A DNA stretch of 64,000 nucleotides from Blastococcus sp. TF02A-26. GTDB lineage: Bacteria; Actinomycetota; Actinomycetes; Mycobacteriales; Geodermatophilaceae. The position numbers and the translations under genes were made by a program. Below the pieces are notes generated by a model. The model did no database searches. It was not told the DNA's origin and saw only the letters and a program-made list of their open reading frames with translations. This document shows positions 33,228 to 43,129 of the stretch, one piece after another (the first letter of the stretch is position 1; each line of letters begins with the position of its first letter). Location of the stretch: NCBI RefSeq assembly GCF_003319125.1, contig NZ_QOHG01000012.1, positions 1 to 64,000 on the forward strand. Direction: 5' to 3'.

Positions 33228-33985
33228 GCGGCGGTCCGCTGGCCGGCCGGGTCGCGATCGTCACCGGCGCGGCCCGCGGCATCGGGGCGGCGACCGCCCG
33301 GGTCATGGCCGCCCAGGGCGCCCGGCTGGTGCTCGCCGACCTCGACGGCGCCGGGGTCGAGCGGGTCGCCGCCTCGCTCGGGGACGTCGCGGTCGCCCGG
33401 CGGACCGACGTCACCGACGAGGCCGCCGTCGCCGCCCTGGTGACGACGGCGCTGGAGACCTTCGGCCGGCTCGACGTGCTGCACAACAACGCCGTCGCCT
33501 CGTCGCCGCGGGACACCGACACCGTCGGGACGCCGGACGAGGTGTGGCGCGGCGCCTTCGACGTCGTCGTCATGGCCGCGGTGTACGGCTGCCGGCACGC
33601 CATCCCGGCGATGGTCGAGACCGGCGGTGGGTCGATCGTCAGCACGTCGTCGGGCGCGGCGCTCAACCCGACCGGCTCCAAGGTCGCCTACGGCGTCGCG
33701 AAGTCGGCGCTGGAGACGCTGTCGGCGTACACGGCCGCGAACTTCGGCACGCAAGGCATCCGCAGCAACGTCGTCGCCCCCGGGTTCGTGCTCACCGAGG
33801 GCGTGCGGGAGGTCTTCGACGACGCCGCGGTCGCGGGCTTCAGCGAGAGGTCGGCGGCCGGGCGGGTGTGCACGCCGGAGGACGTCGCCGAGGTCGTCGC
33901 GTTCCTCGCGTCGGACGCCGCCGGCTACGTCAGCGGTCAGGTGGTGCGGGTGACCGGCGGGGGAGCCCGGCCCCTCGTCTGGTGA
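33224..33985 (+). CDS. SDR-family oxidoreductase
   Basis: A 253-residue classical SDR: TGAARGIGAATARVM cofactor loop, LADLDG after strand 2 (Asp, so NAD-preferring), LHNNA in place of NNAG, the Ser in STSSGAALNP, and YGVAK (catalytic Tyr and Lys). It is translationally coupled to the VOC-SnoaL gene. It converges on the molybdenum hydroxylase operon, with only 21 bases between stops and no terminator visible. Confidence 0.9.
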   Translation: MSGGPLAGRVAIVTGAARGIGAATARVMAAQGARLVLADLDGAGVERVAASLGDVAVARRTDVTDEAAVAALVTTALETFGRLDVLHNNAVASSPRDTDTVGTPDEVWRGAFDVVVMAAVYGCRHAIPAMVETGGGSIVSTSSGAALNPTGSKVAYGVAKSALETLSAYTAANFGTQGIRSNVVAPGFVLTEGVREVFDDAAVAGFSERSAAGRVCTPEDVAEVVAFLASDAAGYVSGQVVRVTGGGARPLVW

Positions 33986-34006
33986 GCGAGGGACCGGGCC
34001 GGGTGC

Positions 34007-36333
34007 TCAGACCACCCCGGCCAGCCGCAGCACCTCGGCCGGCGGCAGGTACTGCTCGGTCACCCGCGCTCCGAAGGGGGCGAGCGCGTCGGAGATCGCG
34101 TTGGTCAGGGTCGCGGGGGCGACGATCATCCCGCCCTCGCCGACCCCGCGGAAGCCGACGCCGCCGTCCTCGTCGTCCTCGGGCTCGACGTGCACGATCT
34201 CGATCGGCGGGATCTCGGCCGACGTCGGCAGCAGGTAGTCCATGAACGTTCCCGCCATGAACGTGCCCTCGACGTCGTAGGGGATCCGCTCGTAGAGCAC
34301 CTGGCCGATGCCCTGCGCGACGCCACCGCGGATCTGCCCGTCGACGATCGCCGGGTTGATGATCCGGCCGCAGTCCTCGACCACGACCCACCGCTTGATC
34401 TGCACCCCGCCGGTGCCCAGGTCGACCTCGACGATGCAGGCGTGCACGCCGCCGGACCAGCCGCTGCCGCTGGTCTCCTCGCCGGTGAACCGCTCCTCGG
34501 CCTGCAGGTTCGGGTCGGTGCCGGGCGGGGCGGTCTGCGGCATGAGCGTCATCTGGCCGGCGAGCCGCGCGAGCGGGATCTCCCTGCCGGGCACGCCCTT
34601 GGGGCTGACCACCCCGTCGACGATCTGCAGGTCCGACGGGTCGATCTCCAGCTGCCCCGCGGCGATCGCGAGCACCTTCTCCCGCAGCTTCCGCGTCGCG
34701 ACCATGGTGGCGCCGCTGCCCCACGTCGCGGCGCGGCTGCCGCCGGTGCCGAGGATGTTGAACGGCGTCACCTGGGTGTCGCCGTGCACGACCCGGACCT
34801 GTTCGAACGGCACGCCCATCTCGTCGGCGGCCAGCTGGGCCAGCGTGGTCTCGTGGCCCTGGCCGTGGGGCGACTGCGCCGTGAACACGGTCAGCCGGCC
34901 GTCCATCTCCAGCCGCACCCGCGCGGCCTCGCCGCCGGTGAAGCCGCCGTTGGGTCGCATCTCCTTGGGCCCGGGCGCGTTCTCGATGAACGCGGCCATG
35001 CCGATGCCGAGATACCGGCCCTCGGCGCGGGCGGCCTCCTGCTCGGCGCGGAACCCGGCGTAGTCGATCCGCTCCAGCGCCCGGTCGAGGCACTCGCGGG
35101 TGGTGATCCCGGCCAGCGTCGGCCCGGTGACCATCCGGTCGCCGTCGGCGCCCTCGTACAGGTTCCGGCGGCGCACCTCCGCGGGGTCCAGGCCCAGCTC
35201 GGTGGCGACCATGTCGATGAGCCGCTCGCGGGTCCAGGTCTCCATCGCCCACGGCCCCCGGTAGGCGACGTAGGTGGACTTGTTGGTGGCCAGCACCCGG
35301 GAGTCGCAGCGGTAGCCGCGCACCGTGTACGGGCCGGGCAGCAGCAGCGAGATGACCCCGGTGAACGACACCGCCGAGAAGGGGACGCCCGGGTAGGCGC
35401 CGGCGTCCATGTCGAGCGCCGCCGTGATGCCCAGGATGTCGCCGGCCTCGGTCACCGCCACCTGCGCGGTGATCCGCTCCTCGCGGGCGTGGCCGGAGGC
35501 CATCAGGTGCTCGTTGCGGTCCTCGATCCACTTCACCGGCCGGGCCAGCTGCTTGGCGGCGATGGCCAGGCAGAAGTCCTCGCGGAAGATGTTGCCCTTC
35601 AGGCCGAAGGCGCCGCCGACGTCCTGGGTGAGCACCCGTAGCCGGTCCATCGGGTGGTCCAGGGTCTGGGCCATCTGCAGCCGGAGACCGTGCGGGGCCT
35701 GCGTCGCCGCGTGCAGCGTCAGCTGGCCCGAGCCGGGGTCGTAGTCGGCGACGGCGCCGCGGGTCTCGATCGGCACGTTGGCGATCCGGTGCTGGCTGAG
35801 CGTCACCTCGACCACCCGGTCGGCCGCGGCGAAGGCGGCCTCGACGTCGCCGGCCTCCTTGGTCGCGGTGTGCAGGACGTTGCTCTCCAGATCGGGGAAC
35901 AGCGGCGGCACGCCCGGGTCCAGCGCGGTCTCGTAGTCGACCACCGCCGGCAGGTCGGAGTACTCGACGTCGATCATCCCGGCGGCGTCCTCCGCCAGGT
36001 ACCGCGAGTCGGCCACGACCATCGCCACCAGGTCGCCGACGAACAGCACCGTGTCGGTGACCAGCGGGAAGATCTCCGGGGTCGCACCCTGGGCCAGCGG
36101 GCTGCGGATCGGCTTGCTCAGCGCCCTCATGTCCGCGCCGGTGTAGACGGCGTGCACGCCCGGGGCCTTGCGGGCCTCCTCGACGTCGAGGGAGGTGATC
36201 CGGCCGTGCGCGATCGGGCTGCGCAGGAACGCCGCGTGCACCATCCGGGGGAGCTGCAGGTCGTCGACGTAGTGGCCGTTGCCGGTCAGGATCCGGCGGT
36301 CCTCCACGCGGGGGACCTTGGCGCCGACCATCC

Positions 36334-36337
<4 letters not shown>
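34007..36337 (-). CDS. Molybdenum hydroxylase large subunit (xanthine dehydrogenase family), system 1
   Basis: A 776-residue molybdopterin-cytosine-dinucleotide-type catalytic subunit. It begins MRMVGAKVPRVEDRRILTG, the usual start of CoxL-like proteins, has QDVGGAFGLKGN for the cofactor, and GVGEGGMI with the active-site Glu near the end. The loop that reads AYRCSFR or AYRGAGR in CO dehydrogenases reads AYRGPW here, so CO is not the likely substrate. ATG 36337 overlaps the small-subunit stop (ATGA). It hydroxylates an aromatic or heterocyclic carbon with water as oxygen donor (family knowledge). Confidence 0.92.
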
Positions 36338-36815
<478 letters not shown>

Positions 36816-36819
<4 letters not shown>

Positions 36820-37691
36820 GCCCGTCCCCCCGCTCGCTCGGATGCCTGCTGCAGGGCCCGGGCCGTGAGCGTGGCAGCCAGGTGCCGCCGGTACTCCGCC
36901 GAGCCGTTGAGGTCGCTGCCGGGCTCCAGGACGGCGGCGGCGTCGTGCCCCACCGCGGTCCACAGCTCGGCCGACGCGGTCTGCCCGACCAGCGCGGACT
37001 CCGCGACCGACGAGCGCAGCGGGACCGCGTCGACCCCGGCGTAGGCGACCCGCGCCGCGGAGATCCGGCCGTCGCCGTCCAACGCCAGGGTCGCGAGGAC
37101 CGTGACGATCCCGTAGTCGCCGCTGCGCCGGCTGAACTGCTGCACCGACCAGCCGGTGCCCTCGGGTAGCGCGGGCACGTGCACCGAGGTCAGCAGCTCC
37201 TCCGGCTCCAGCGTGGTCGTGAAGTAGCCGTCGAACAGGTCGGCGGCGGCGATGCTGCGGGTGCCGCCCTCGCCGCGGACCTCGACCGACCCGTCGAGCA
37301 GGGCGAGCACCGCGGGGACCTCCGCGGCCGGGTCGGCGTGCGCCACCGTGCCGCCGATGGTGCCGCGGTTGCGGATCGCGGTGTGCCCGATCCGGCGGGT
37401 CGCGGCGGCCAGCAGCGGGTTGGCGGCAGCCACCTCGGGGGAGCGCTCCACCTGCCGGTGCCGGACCACCGCGCCGAACCGCAGCCCGTCGCCGTTGCTG
37501 ATCGTCGTCAGCTCGGGGACGCCGTTGACGTCGACCAGGTGACCGACCGACGCCAGCCGCAGCGCCAGCAGCGGCACCAGGCTCTGGCCGCCGGCGAGGA
37601 CCTTGACGTCCTCGTCGGCGAGCTCGGCCAGGAGCGAGACCGCCTCCTCGACCGAGCCGGCGGCGTGGTGCTCGAACGCCGCGGGCTTCAC
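36816..37691 (-). CDS. Molybdenum hydroxylase FAD subunit, system 1
   Basis: A 291-residue FAD-binding medium subunit. AGGQSLVPLLALR and IRNRGTIGGTVAHADPAAE are the two FAD-pyrophosphate signatures of CoxM-type proteins; the CO-dehydrogenase C-terminal domain follows. GTG 37691 lies eight bases after the upstream SDR stop, so the SDR and all three subunits probably share one transcript starting near 38541. Confidence 0.93.
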
Positions 37692-37698
37692 CGGCGGG

Positions 37699-38541
37699 TC
37701 ACCACAGGTGGCCGTCCGGGGCGGTGTCGGAGATCTGCGCCTCGGCGCGGCCACGGGTGATGCGCTCGTTCCACGCGAAGAACTCGGGGCTGAGCCGGTT
37801 GCCGAACAGCCGCTCGTTCTCGGCCTCGTTGATCCGGATGTAGAAGCGGCCGCGCCGCACCCCGTCCAGCAGCAGCTCGGCGACGTCCTCGGGCTGCATG
37901 AGCGTGGTCGGGACGCCGTTGTCGCGCAGCCACTGCTCGACCCGCGGGTTGCCCATGCTGCTCTCGGTGAGCGGCGGGAACAGCAGCGCGGCGCGCACGG
38001 TCGCCTTCCGGTCGCGCAGCTCGCCGTAGAGGCTCTCCATCACCGACACGACGGCGTTCTTCGTCGCGGCGTAGGGACCCGACTGGTACGACGTCCCCTC
38101 CGCGCCGGCGCCGGAGCTGGTCGCGACGATCACGCCGTCCTCGCCGGCGTCGACCATCCGGGTGCCGAACGCCTTGATGCCGTAGACGACGCCGAGCAGG
38201 TTCACGCCGACGACCCGCTGCCACACCTCGGGGTCGGGGTCGAGCAGCGGGACGGTGCCGCCGATGCCGGCGTTGAGGTGCAGCAGGTGGACGTTCCCGT
38301 ACGCGTCGAACGCCGCGTCGGCCAGGCGGACGTTCGCCTCGGGGTCGGAGACGTCGGTGGGCACCGCGGTGACCTCGTGGCCCTCGCCGCGCAGCTCGGC
38401 GGCGGTGGCCTCCAGGGTGTCGGCGTCGCGGTCGGCCAGGACCACCTTCATGCCCTCGCGCGCCAGCCGGCGGCCGACGGCCCGCCCGATCCCCGCGGCC
38501 CCGCCGGTGACGACGGCGGTCCTCCCGCTCAGTTCTTCCAC
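37699..38541 (-). CDS. SDR-family oxidoreductase, first gene of the Mo-hydroxylase operon
   Basis: A 280-residue SDR. GTG 38541 is preferred over ATG 38565 because AGGAGGAG falls just before it. Motifs: TGGAAGIGRAVGRRL, ADRDADT (NAD-type Asp), LNAGIGG, ATSSGAGAEGTS and YAATKNAV (Tyr-x3-Lys). A long C-terminal tail (RFYIRINEAENERLFGNRL) distinguishes this subgroup. It may oxidise the alcohol produced by, or feeding, the hydroxylase (inference). Upstream is a perfect 18-bp palindrome shared with the divergent enoyl-CoA hydratase gene. Confidence 0.9.
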   Translation of the reverse strand: MEELSGRTAVVTGGAAGIGRAVGRRLAREGMKVVLADRDADTLEATAAELRGEGHEVTAVPTDVSDPEANVRLADAAFDAYGNVHLLHLNAGIGGTVPLLDPDPEVWQRVVGVNLLGVVYGIKAFGTRMVDAGEDGVIVATSSGAGAEGTSYQSGPYAATKNAVVSVMESLYGELRDRKATVRAALLFPPLTESSMGNPRVEQWLRDNGVPTTLMQPEDVAELLLDGVRRGRFYIRINEAENERLFGNRLSPEFFAWNERITRGRAEAQISDTAPDGHLW

Positions 38542-38606
38542 CGGGGTCTCCTCCTCCTGCCGCATCGGCGGCGCGACGACGCTGTCCTGGCAAACTTAGC
38601 GAGGAT

Positions 38607-38624
38607 GGATAGTGATCACTATCC
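38607..38624. promoter_or_regulatory. Perfect 18-bp palindromic operator candidate
   Basis: GGATAGTGATCACTATCC, perfectly symmetric, lies in the 104-base gap between the divergent SDR/Mo-hydroxylase operon and the enoyl-CoA hydratase gene. It is the AT-rich part of that gap and would overlap the -10 region for the rightward gene. The ATAGTGA half-site recurs at 32301-32307 (as TCACTAT) before the VOC-SnoaL gene. The binding protein is unknown; the ArsR at 40361 is the nearest regulator. Confidence 0.65.
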
Positions 38625-38645
38625 CCTCGATGCTTCGATCTGCCC

Positions 38646-39359
38646 GTGATCGACGTGAGCCGTCCGCTGCCGGACGTCGTCCAGGTGACCCTGCACCGCC
38701 CCGAGCGCCGCAACGCGCTGACCCTCGCCGGCTTCCGCGCGCTGGCGGCGGCCTGGCGCGAGGTCGCCGGCAGCGGAGCACGCGTCTGCGTCGTCACCGG
38801 CGGGGCCGACTTCTCCTCCGGCGCGGACCTCGCGGGCTTCGCCCAGGACCTCCGGGAGGCCGCCGGCCGGGAGGGCGGTCGCGAGGTCTGGGCGACGGTG
38901 CACGCCGCCGTCCTGCGGGACACCGACCCCGGCCTCCCGGTGGTCGCCGCGGTCGAGGGGGTGTGCATGGGGGCCGGCATGGAGCTCGTCGGCGCCACCG
39001 ACGTCCGGATCGCGGGGGAGTCGGCGGTGTTCGCGCTGCCGGAGGTGCGGCACGGGTTCATCGCCGGCGGGGGATCGGTGGCTCGCCTGCCGCGCCAGAT
39101 CGGGTACGCCGCGGCGATGCAGGTGCTGCTCACCGGCGCGCGGTTCGGGGCGGCGGAGATGCTGCACCGGGGCTTCGTCAGCGAGGTCGTGCCGGACGGG
39201 ACGGCGCTGGAGCGGGCGCTGGAGGTGGCCGCGCAGATCGCCGCCAACGACCCCCGGGCGGTCGCGGCGGTCAGGCGGGTGGTGGCCGCGACGATGCGGG
39301 GCTCGCTCGCCGACGCGCACGCCGCGGAGACCCGTGAGTTCCGCGCGCTGGTGGAGTGA
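38646..39359 (+). CDS. Enoyl-CoA hydratase/isomerase
   Basis: A 237-residue crotonase-fold enzyme. The oxyanion-hole elements are GGADFSSGADL (first) and EGVCMGAGMEL (second). Glu at the family position occurs in LPEVRHGF. GTG 38646 is only 22 bases past the palindrome and lacks a ribosome-binding site, so a very short leader or leaderless transcript is possible. It hydrates 2-enoyl-CoA or isomerises double bonds in beta-oxidation. Confidence 0.92.
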   Translation: MIDVSRPLPDVVQVTLHRPERRNALTLAGFRALAAAWREVAGSGARVCVVTGGADFSSGADLAGFAQDLREAAGREGGREVWATVHAAVLRDTDPGLPVVAAVEGVCMGAGMELVGATDVRIAGESAVFALPEVRHGFIAGGGSVARLPRQIGYAAAMQVLLTGARFGAAEMLHRGFVSEVVPDGTALERALEVAAQIAANDPRAVAAVRRVVAATMRGSLADAHAAETREFRALVE

Positions 39360-39384
39360 ATCCGTCGGGCTCACGCCCACGGAT
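39360..39384. terminator. Small bidirectional hairpin terminator
   Basis: ATCCGT, one bulged C, GGGC, loop TCAC, GCCC, ACGGAT: a ten-pair stem between convergent genes ending at 39359 and 39398. Confidence 0.6.
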
Positions 39385-39397
39385 CTCCTCCGGGTCA

Positions 39398-40186
39398 TCA
39401 GGACTGCAGCAGGGGGCGGGTGGCCTCCTCGATCGTGCCCAGTGGCACCCCGAGCCCGGCGGCGACCTCGCGGGCCACGGCGACGTCCTTGCGGATGTAG
39501 GGACCGGCGCCCTGCAGCACGCCCTCGGCCGAGCCCACCATCGCCACGAGGTCGAGGGCGAAGCTGGCGCCGCTGCCGGTGTGCAGCGTCCTCGCGACCT
39601 GGACGACGTCGAGGCCGAAGGACTCCGCGACCCGCGCCGCCTCCAGGGCGAGCTGGACGTGTGCGCCGAACAGCAGGTTGTTCAGCAGCTTCACCCGCTG
39701 CCCCGACCCCAGGGGCCCGAAGTGCACCGCGTTCCCCGCGTAGGCCTCGAGGACCGGGCGGAACCGCGCGACGTGCTCCTCCTCGCCGCCGAGGAACACC
39801 GTGAGCGTGCCGTCCGCGATCTGCGCGGGCCCCCCGGAGGCCGCCGCGTCGACCACGGCCGGGTGCCGCGCGGCGATGGCCTCGACCGTCGCCGGGCTGC
39901 CGGTCGTGTGCACCACGACCAGCGTCTCGGGGGCGAGCGCGTCCAGCAGGCCGCTGTCCAGGGTCACCTCGCGGGCCTGCTCGTCGCTGTAGACGTAGAC
40001 CAGGACGACGTCGCGGTCCCGCCCGAGCGCGGGCAGGTCCGCGACCACCTCGACCCCCGCCGCGCCCAGCTCCGCGCGGGCCTCGGGCCGCCGCACGTAC
40101 GCGGCCACCTCGTGCCCGGCGGCGAGCAGCCGGTCGACCACCGGCCGGCCCATGTCCCCGGTCCCCACGATCCCGACACGGCTCAT
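39398..40186 (-). CDS. NAD(P)-dependent beta-hydroxyacid dehydrogenase-like oxidoreductase
   Basis: A 262-residue Rossmann enzyme of the 3-hydroxyisobutyrate dehydrogenase group: VGIVGTGDMGRPVVDRLL, a middle HTTGSPATVEAIA loop, DAAASGGPAQIADG (substrate-binding block) and GSGQRVKLLNNLL with the catalytic Lys. ATG 40186 follows GAGGAGGA. It oxidises a short beta-hydroxy acid or reduces the semialdehyde; substrate unknown. Single gene, facing the ArsR regulator divergently. Confidence 0.9.
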   Translation of the reverse strand: MSRVGIVGTGDMGRPVVDRLLAAGHEVAAYVRRPEARAELGAAGVEVVADLPALGRDRDVVLVYVYSDEQAREVTLDSGLLDALAPETLVVVHTTGSPATVEAIAARHPAVVDAAASGGPAQIADGTLTVFLGGEEEHVARFRPVLEAYAGNAVHFGPLGSGQRVKLLNNLLFGAHVQLALEAARVAESFGLDVVQVARTLHTGSGASFALDLVAMVGSAEGVLQGAGPYIRKDVAVAREVAAGLGVPLGTIEEATRPLLQS

Positions 40187-40360
40187 GGCCGGTCCTCCTC
40201 GTCCCTCGGTGGCGTTGCCCGGCTCGGTGGGCCGGGGAAAACTAGCGCGGTCCGCCGCCCGGGCAGGGCCACCGGCCGCCCGACCGGTCCTCGTTTGCGC
40301 CATCAGTTAAGTGATAGTCATGATGAGCGTCGACGAGTCGATCGCGACGGGAGCGGGTGC

Positions 40361-40681
40361 ATGTCCGAGACTGCCGACAGGGACGAGGTCCTCCGGGTCC
40401 TGGGCGATCCCGTCCGCTGGCGGATCGTCACGCTGTTCGGGGACGAGGACGAGCTGGCCTGCGGTGTGCTGCAGCGGGCGCTCCCGGTCTCCAAGCCGAC
40501 GGTCTCGTACCACACCAGCGTGATGGCCCGGGCCGGGCTCATCGACGTGCACCGGCGCGGCCGGCACGTCACCTACACGCTGCGCCGCGAGCTCCTGGGC
40601 GACCTGCTCCGCGACCTCGCGGGCCTGCTCCCCGGGGAGCCGGTGCGCGCCCCGGTGGTCCGCGCGCTGCCGACCTGGTGA
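40361..40681 (+). CDS. ArsR/SmtB-family regulator
   Basis: A 106-residue winged-helix repressor: VLRVLGDPVRWRIVTLFG, then VSKPTVSYHTSVMARAGLIDVHRRGRHVTYTL (recognition helix and wing, quoted in full as the family-defining core is shortened to VSYHTSVMARAGLI for matching). There is no metal-binding CxC, so it probably senses a small molecule. The AT-rich leader TTAAGTGATAGTCATGA at 40309-40325 may be its own operator. It precedes the SnoaL/CoA-ligase genes and may control that block (inference). Confidence 0.88.
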   Translation: MSETADRDEVLRVLGDPVRWRIVTLFGDEDELACGVLQRALPVSKPTVSYHTSVMARAGLIDVHRRGRHVTYTLRRELLGDLLRDLAGLLPGEPVRAPVVRALPTW

Positions 40682-40708
40682 CGCGGCCGGTAACCCCTCA
40701 TCTTTGTA

Positions 40709-40737
40709 TTGATGGGGGTGAGGTGCGGTGTTAGCGT
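40709..40737 (+). promoter_or_regulatory. Promoter of the SnoaL-like gene at 40783
   Basis: TTGATG (40709-40714), exactly 17 bases, TAGCGT (40732-40737). This is a textbook actinobacterial housekeeping-type promoter and gives a leader of about 40 bases with GGAGGAG before the ATG. Confidence 0.65.
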
Positions 40738-40782
40738 CCGCTCGCACCGCCGCCGATGCGGCCCAGCAGTGGAGGAGTACCG

Positions 40783-41328
40783 ATGACCGCCCCCGCCAGC
40801 ACCGACCTCGTCGCCCGCCTGGAGGCCCTGGAGGCCCGGGTCCGCGAGCTCGAGGACGTCCGTGAGATCAACGACGTGTTCCGTCGCTGGCACTACGCCT
40901 GCACCGGTGGCTTCAACGGGATCCCCACCCACCGGACGCTCGAGGGCATCGACCTGCTCACCGACGACGCGACCATCGAGGTCCAGGGCCTGCACCAGCC
41001 CGGTGGGGGCCCGCACGGGCGCGAGGAGCTGCTGGCCTACTTCAAGCCGTACCACGGTCCCGAGGGCCTGCTGCCCCGCGTCTTCCAGACCGGTGTCGAC
41101 TACGGCGTCACGGTCACCGGCGACACCGCGGTGCAGGACTCCAACCTGATCATCCTGACCGGCTACAACAACGGGAACGCGGCCTTCAGCATGTCTCGCT
41201 ACCGGAACTCCTACCGGCGCACCGAGCAGGGCTGGCGGATCACCCGCATCGGCCTGGAGCAGGGCTACACCGTGCCGCTGGAGAGCCTGCAGACCGCCGC
41301 GGAGTACTTCGCGTCCATGCCGCAGTGA
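40783..41328 (+). CDS. SnoaL/NTF2-like domain protein
   Basis: A 181-residue protein with a short coiled N-terminus (RLEALEARVRELEDVREIND) and a SnoaL-like cone-shaped domain: VFRRWHYACTGGFNG, LTDDATIEVQG, the RNSYRRTEQGWRITRIGLEQGY strand end. ATG 40783 follows GGAGGAG. The fold is used by hydratases, cyclases and steroid-isomerase-like enzymes in catabolic clusters. It is closed by a strong terminator and therefore monocistronic. Confidence 0.85.
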   Translation: MTAPASTDLVARLEALEARVRELEDVREINDVFRRWHYACTGGFNGIPTHRTLEGIDLLTDDATIEVQGLHQPGGGPHGREELLAYFKPYHGPEGLLPRVFQTGVDYGVTVTGDTAVQDSNLIILTGYNNGNAAFSMSRYRNSYRRTEQGWRITRIGLEQGYTVPLESLQTAAEYFASMPQ

Positions 41329-41367
41329 GCTGTGGCCCGGCTGCCGGCCGGGCTCCCAGCCTCGAGA

Positions 41368-41407
41368 CAGCGGGGCCGGTCACGCACTGCCGTGACCGGC
41401 CCCGCTG
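41368..41407 (+). terminator. Hairpin terminator after the SnoaL-like gene
   Basis: A perfect 17-bp stem (41368-41384 with 41391-41407) around CACTGC. Confidence 0.85.
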
Positions 41408-41559
41408 CCGTCGGTGCGACAGGCGAACGACGGAGTTCCGTGACGGGCGTCCGCAGGCTATTGTTGTAATGATGGTGAGGACGGCGACCCTGCGGGGTCG
41501 CGGACAGGAGAGCGCCGCATGCGGGGACGGTTGCCTGTGCGCGGGGCCGACGACGGCGG

Positions 41560-43023
41560 GTGCCCGTGACCGCCGCCGAGCTGGCTGACACCTCCCTCGC
41601 CGCGCTGCTGCTCGGTCACCCGGCCACCGACGACCAGCCGCTGCTGCACACCGCCACCCGGTCGCTGACCGCCGGCGAGGCGCGCGCGACCTGCCGGGCC
41701 TGGGCGGCGGAGCTCCGGGCACTCGGCGTCGATCCTGGGGACGCCGTCGCCGTCCGGCTGGACAACGCCCCCGAGTGCGTCCTCGCGATGATGGCGATCT
41801 GGGCCGCCGACGCGGTCTTCGTGCCGCTCAACCCGGCCTCCCCGCCGGCCGAGATCGAGCACGCGCTCGCCGCCACGCTCCCCGCCGCGCTCATCGACAC
41901 GGGTGGCGATGACCCCTCCGTGCGCATGCGCGCCCTGGACGGCGAGCACCGCCGCTACGACGAGGGCACCGCCTTCATCACCTGGACCTCGGGCACGACC
42001 GGGCCGCCCAAGGCGATCCTGCACACCCACAGCGGTTACCTGGAGCTGCTCGACCGCGTCCTCGGCCCGCTGCGCGCCGGCGGCTCGGACCCCACCCGGC
42101 GGCCCTCGCCGAACCTCATCCCGGTCTCGCTGTCGCTCAACTCCGGCATCTACAACTCGCTGTTCGGGCTCCGCGCCGGCGCGCCGCTGGTCATCATGGA
42201 CCGGTTCAAGCCGGAGCGGTTCGCGGAGCTCGTGGGCCGCTTCGGGGTCCGCTCCGTCGTCCTCCCGCCGGCCGCGATCGCCATGCTCAACGCCTCCGAC
42301 GTCGAGAGCCTGGAGCCGCTGCGCTACGTCCGCAGCATCACCGCGCCGCTGTCGCCGACCCAGGCCCGGCTGTTCAAGGAGCGGTTCGGCGTCTTCGTCC
42401 TCAACAGCTACGGCCAGGCCGAGGTGGGGGAGGTCGTCGGCTGGACCGCCGCCGACGCGAAGGCGCACCCGGAGAAGGTCGGCGCGGCCGGGCGGCCGCA
42501 CGCCAACGTGGCGCTGCGGGTCGTGGGCCCGGACGGCGCCGAGCTCCCGGTCGGCGAGGTCGGGTCGCTGCGCGTCCGCACCGCCCGCATGGCCGCCGGC
42601 TACGCGACCGGGGAGCAGCTGTCGGCCCGGATCGACGCCGACGGCTACCTGGAGACCGGTGACCTGGCCCGGATCGACGCCGACGGGTTCGTCTGGATCG
42701 AGGGCCGCGCCGGCATCCTCATCAACCGCGGCGGCAACAAGGTCTTCCCCGAACAGGTCGAGGAGGTCCTCGAGCTCTCGCCGGCGGTGGCCGAGGCGGC
42801 CGTCGTCGGCGCGCCCGACGAGCGGCTCGGCGAGGTCCCGGTCGCGTTCGTCGTCGACGCGCCCGGGCTGCCACCGGCCACGGATGCCGAGCTCGTGGCG
42901 CTGTGCCGCGAGCACCTCGTCCCCTACAAGGTCCCGGTGGCCTTCCACCACGTGCCCTCGCTGCCGCGCACGGAGGTCGGCAAGCTCCGCCGTCCCGAGA
43001 TCGCCGCGATGCTCGCCGACTGA
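41560..43023 (+). CDS. Acyl-CoA synthetase (AMP-dependent ligase)
   Basis: A 487-residue ANL-superfamily ligase: the ATP-binding TWTSGTTGPPKAI, SYGQAEVGE (A5-like motif), ETGDLARIDADGFVWIEGR (A7/A8 hinge) and near the C-terminus RTEVGKLRR with the catalytic Lys. It activates a carboxylic acid to its CoA thioester. GTG 41560, or GTG 41566 in frame. An AT-rich box (TATTGT...TAATGAT, 41459-41471) upstream marks a likely promoter. It probably feeds the beta-oxidation genes nearby (inference). Confidence 0.9.
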   Translation: MPVTAAELADTSLAALLLGHPATDDQPLLHTATRSLTAGEARATCRAWAAELRALGVDPGDAVAVRLDNAPECVLAMMAIWAADAVFVPLNPASPPAEIEHALAATLPAALIDTGGDDPSVRMRALDGEHRRYDEGTAFITWTSGTTGPPKAILHTHSGYLELLDRVLGPLRAGGSDPTRRPSPNLIPVSLSLNSGIYNSLFGLRAGAPLVIMDRFKPERFAELVGRFGVRSVVLPPAAIAMLNASDVESLEPLRYVRSITAPLSPTQARLFKERFGVFVLNSYGQAEVGEVVGWTAADAKAHPEKVGAAGRPHANVALRVVGPDGAELPVGEVGSLRVRTARMAAGYATGEQLSARIDADGYLETGDLARIDADGFVWIEGRAGILINRGGNKVFPEQVEEVLELSPAVAEAAVVGAPDERLGEVPVAFVVDAPGLPPATDAELVALCREHLVPYKVPVAFHHVPSLPRTEVGKLRRPEIAAMLAD

Positions 43024-43045
43024 AACGACGTTCCAGTTCGTCGTT
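43024..43045. promoter_or_regulatory. Inverted repeat overlapping a -35 box, candidate operator
   Basis: AACGACG, eight bases, CGTCGTT (43024-43030 with 43039-43045): perfect seven-base arms directly after the ligase stop and overlapping the -35 of the amidohydrolase promoter. Repression from here is inference. Confidence 0.45.
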
Positions 43046-43073
43046 GACCCGCCGCCGCGCACTGAACTAGCCT
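43044..43073 (+). promoter_or_regulatory. Promoter of the amidohydrolase-aldolase-RraA run
   Basis: TTGACC (43044-43049), 18 bases, TAGCCT (43068-43073), 57 bases upstream of the ATG at 43130. Confidence 0.6.
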
Positions 43074-43129
43074 CAGTCCGCCTGTGCCCTGCCTCACAGC
43101 GGAGCCGTCCGAGCCCTGGAGATCCCCGC

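Noticed and set aside
39334-39804. Small plus-strand gene of about 156 codons overlapping the 39398 dehydrogenase
   Set aside because: Arg/Pro-rich translation antisense to a gene with clear Rossmann motifs; no ribosome-binding site.
43024-43045. KstR-type steroid regulator box
   Set aside because: AACGACG-N8-CGTCGTT does not fit the AACnnGTT spacing I know for KstR; kept only as an unassigned inverted repeat.
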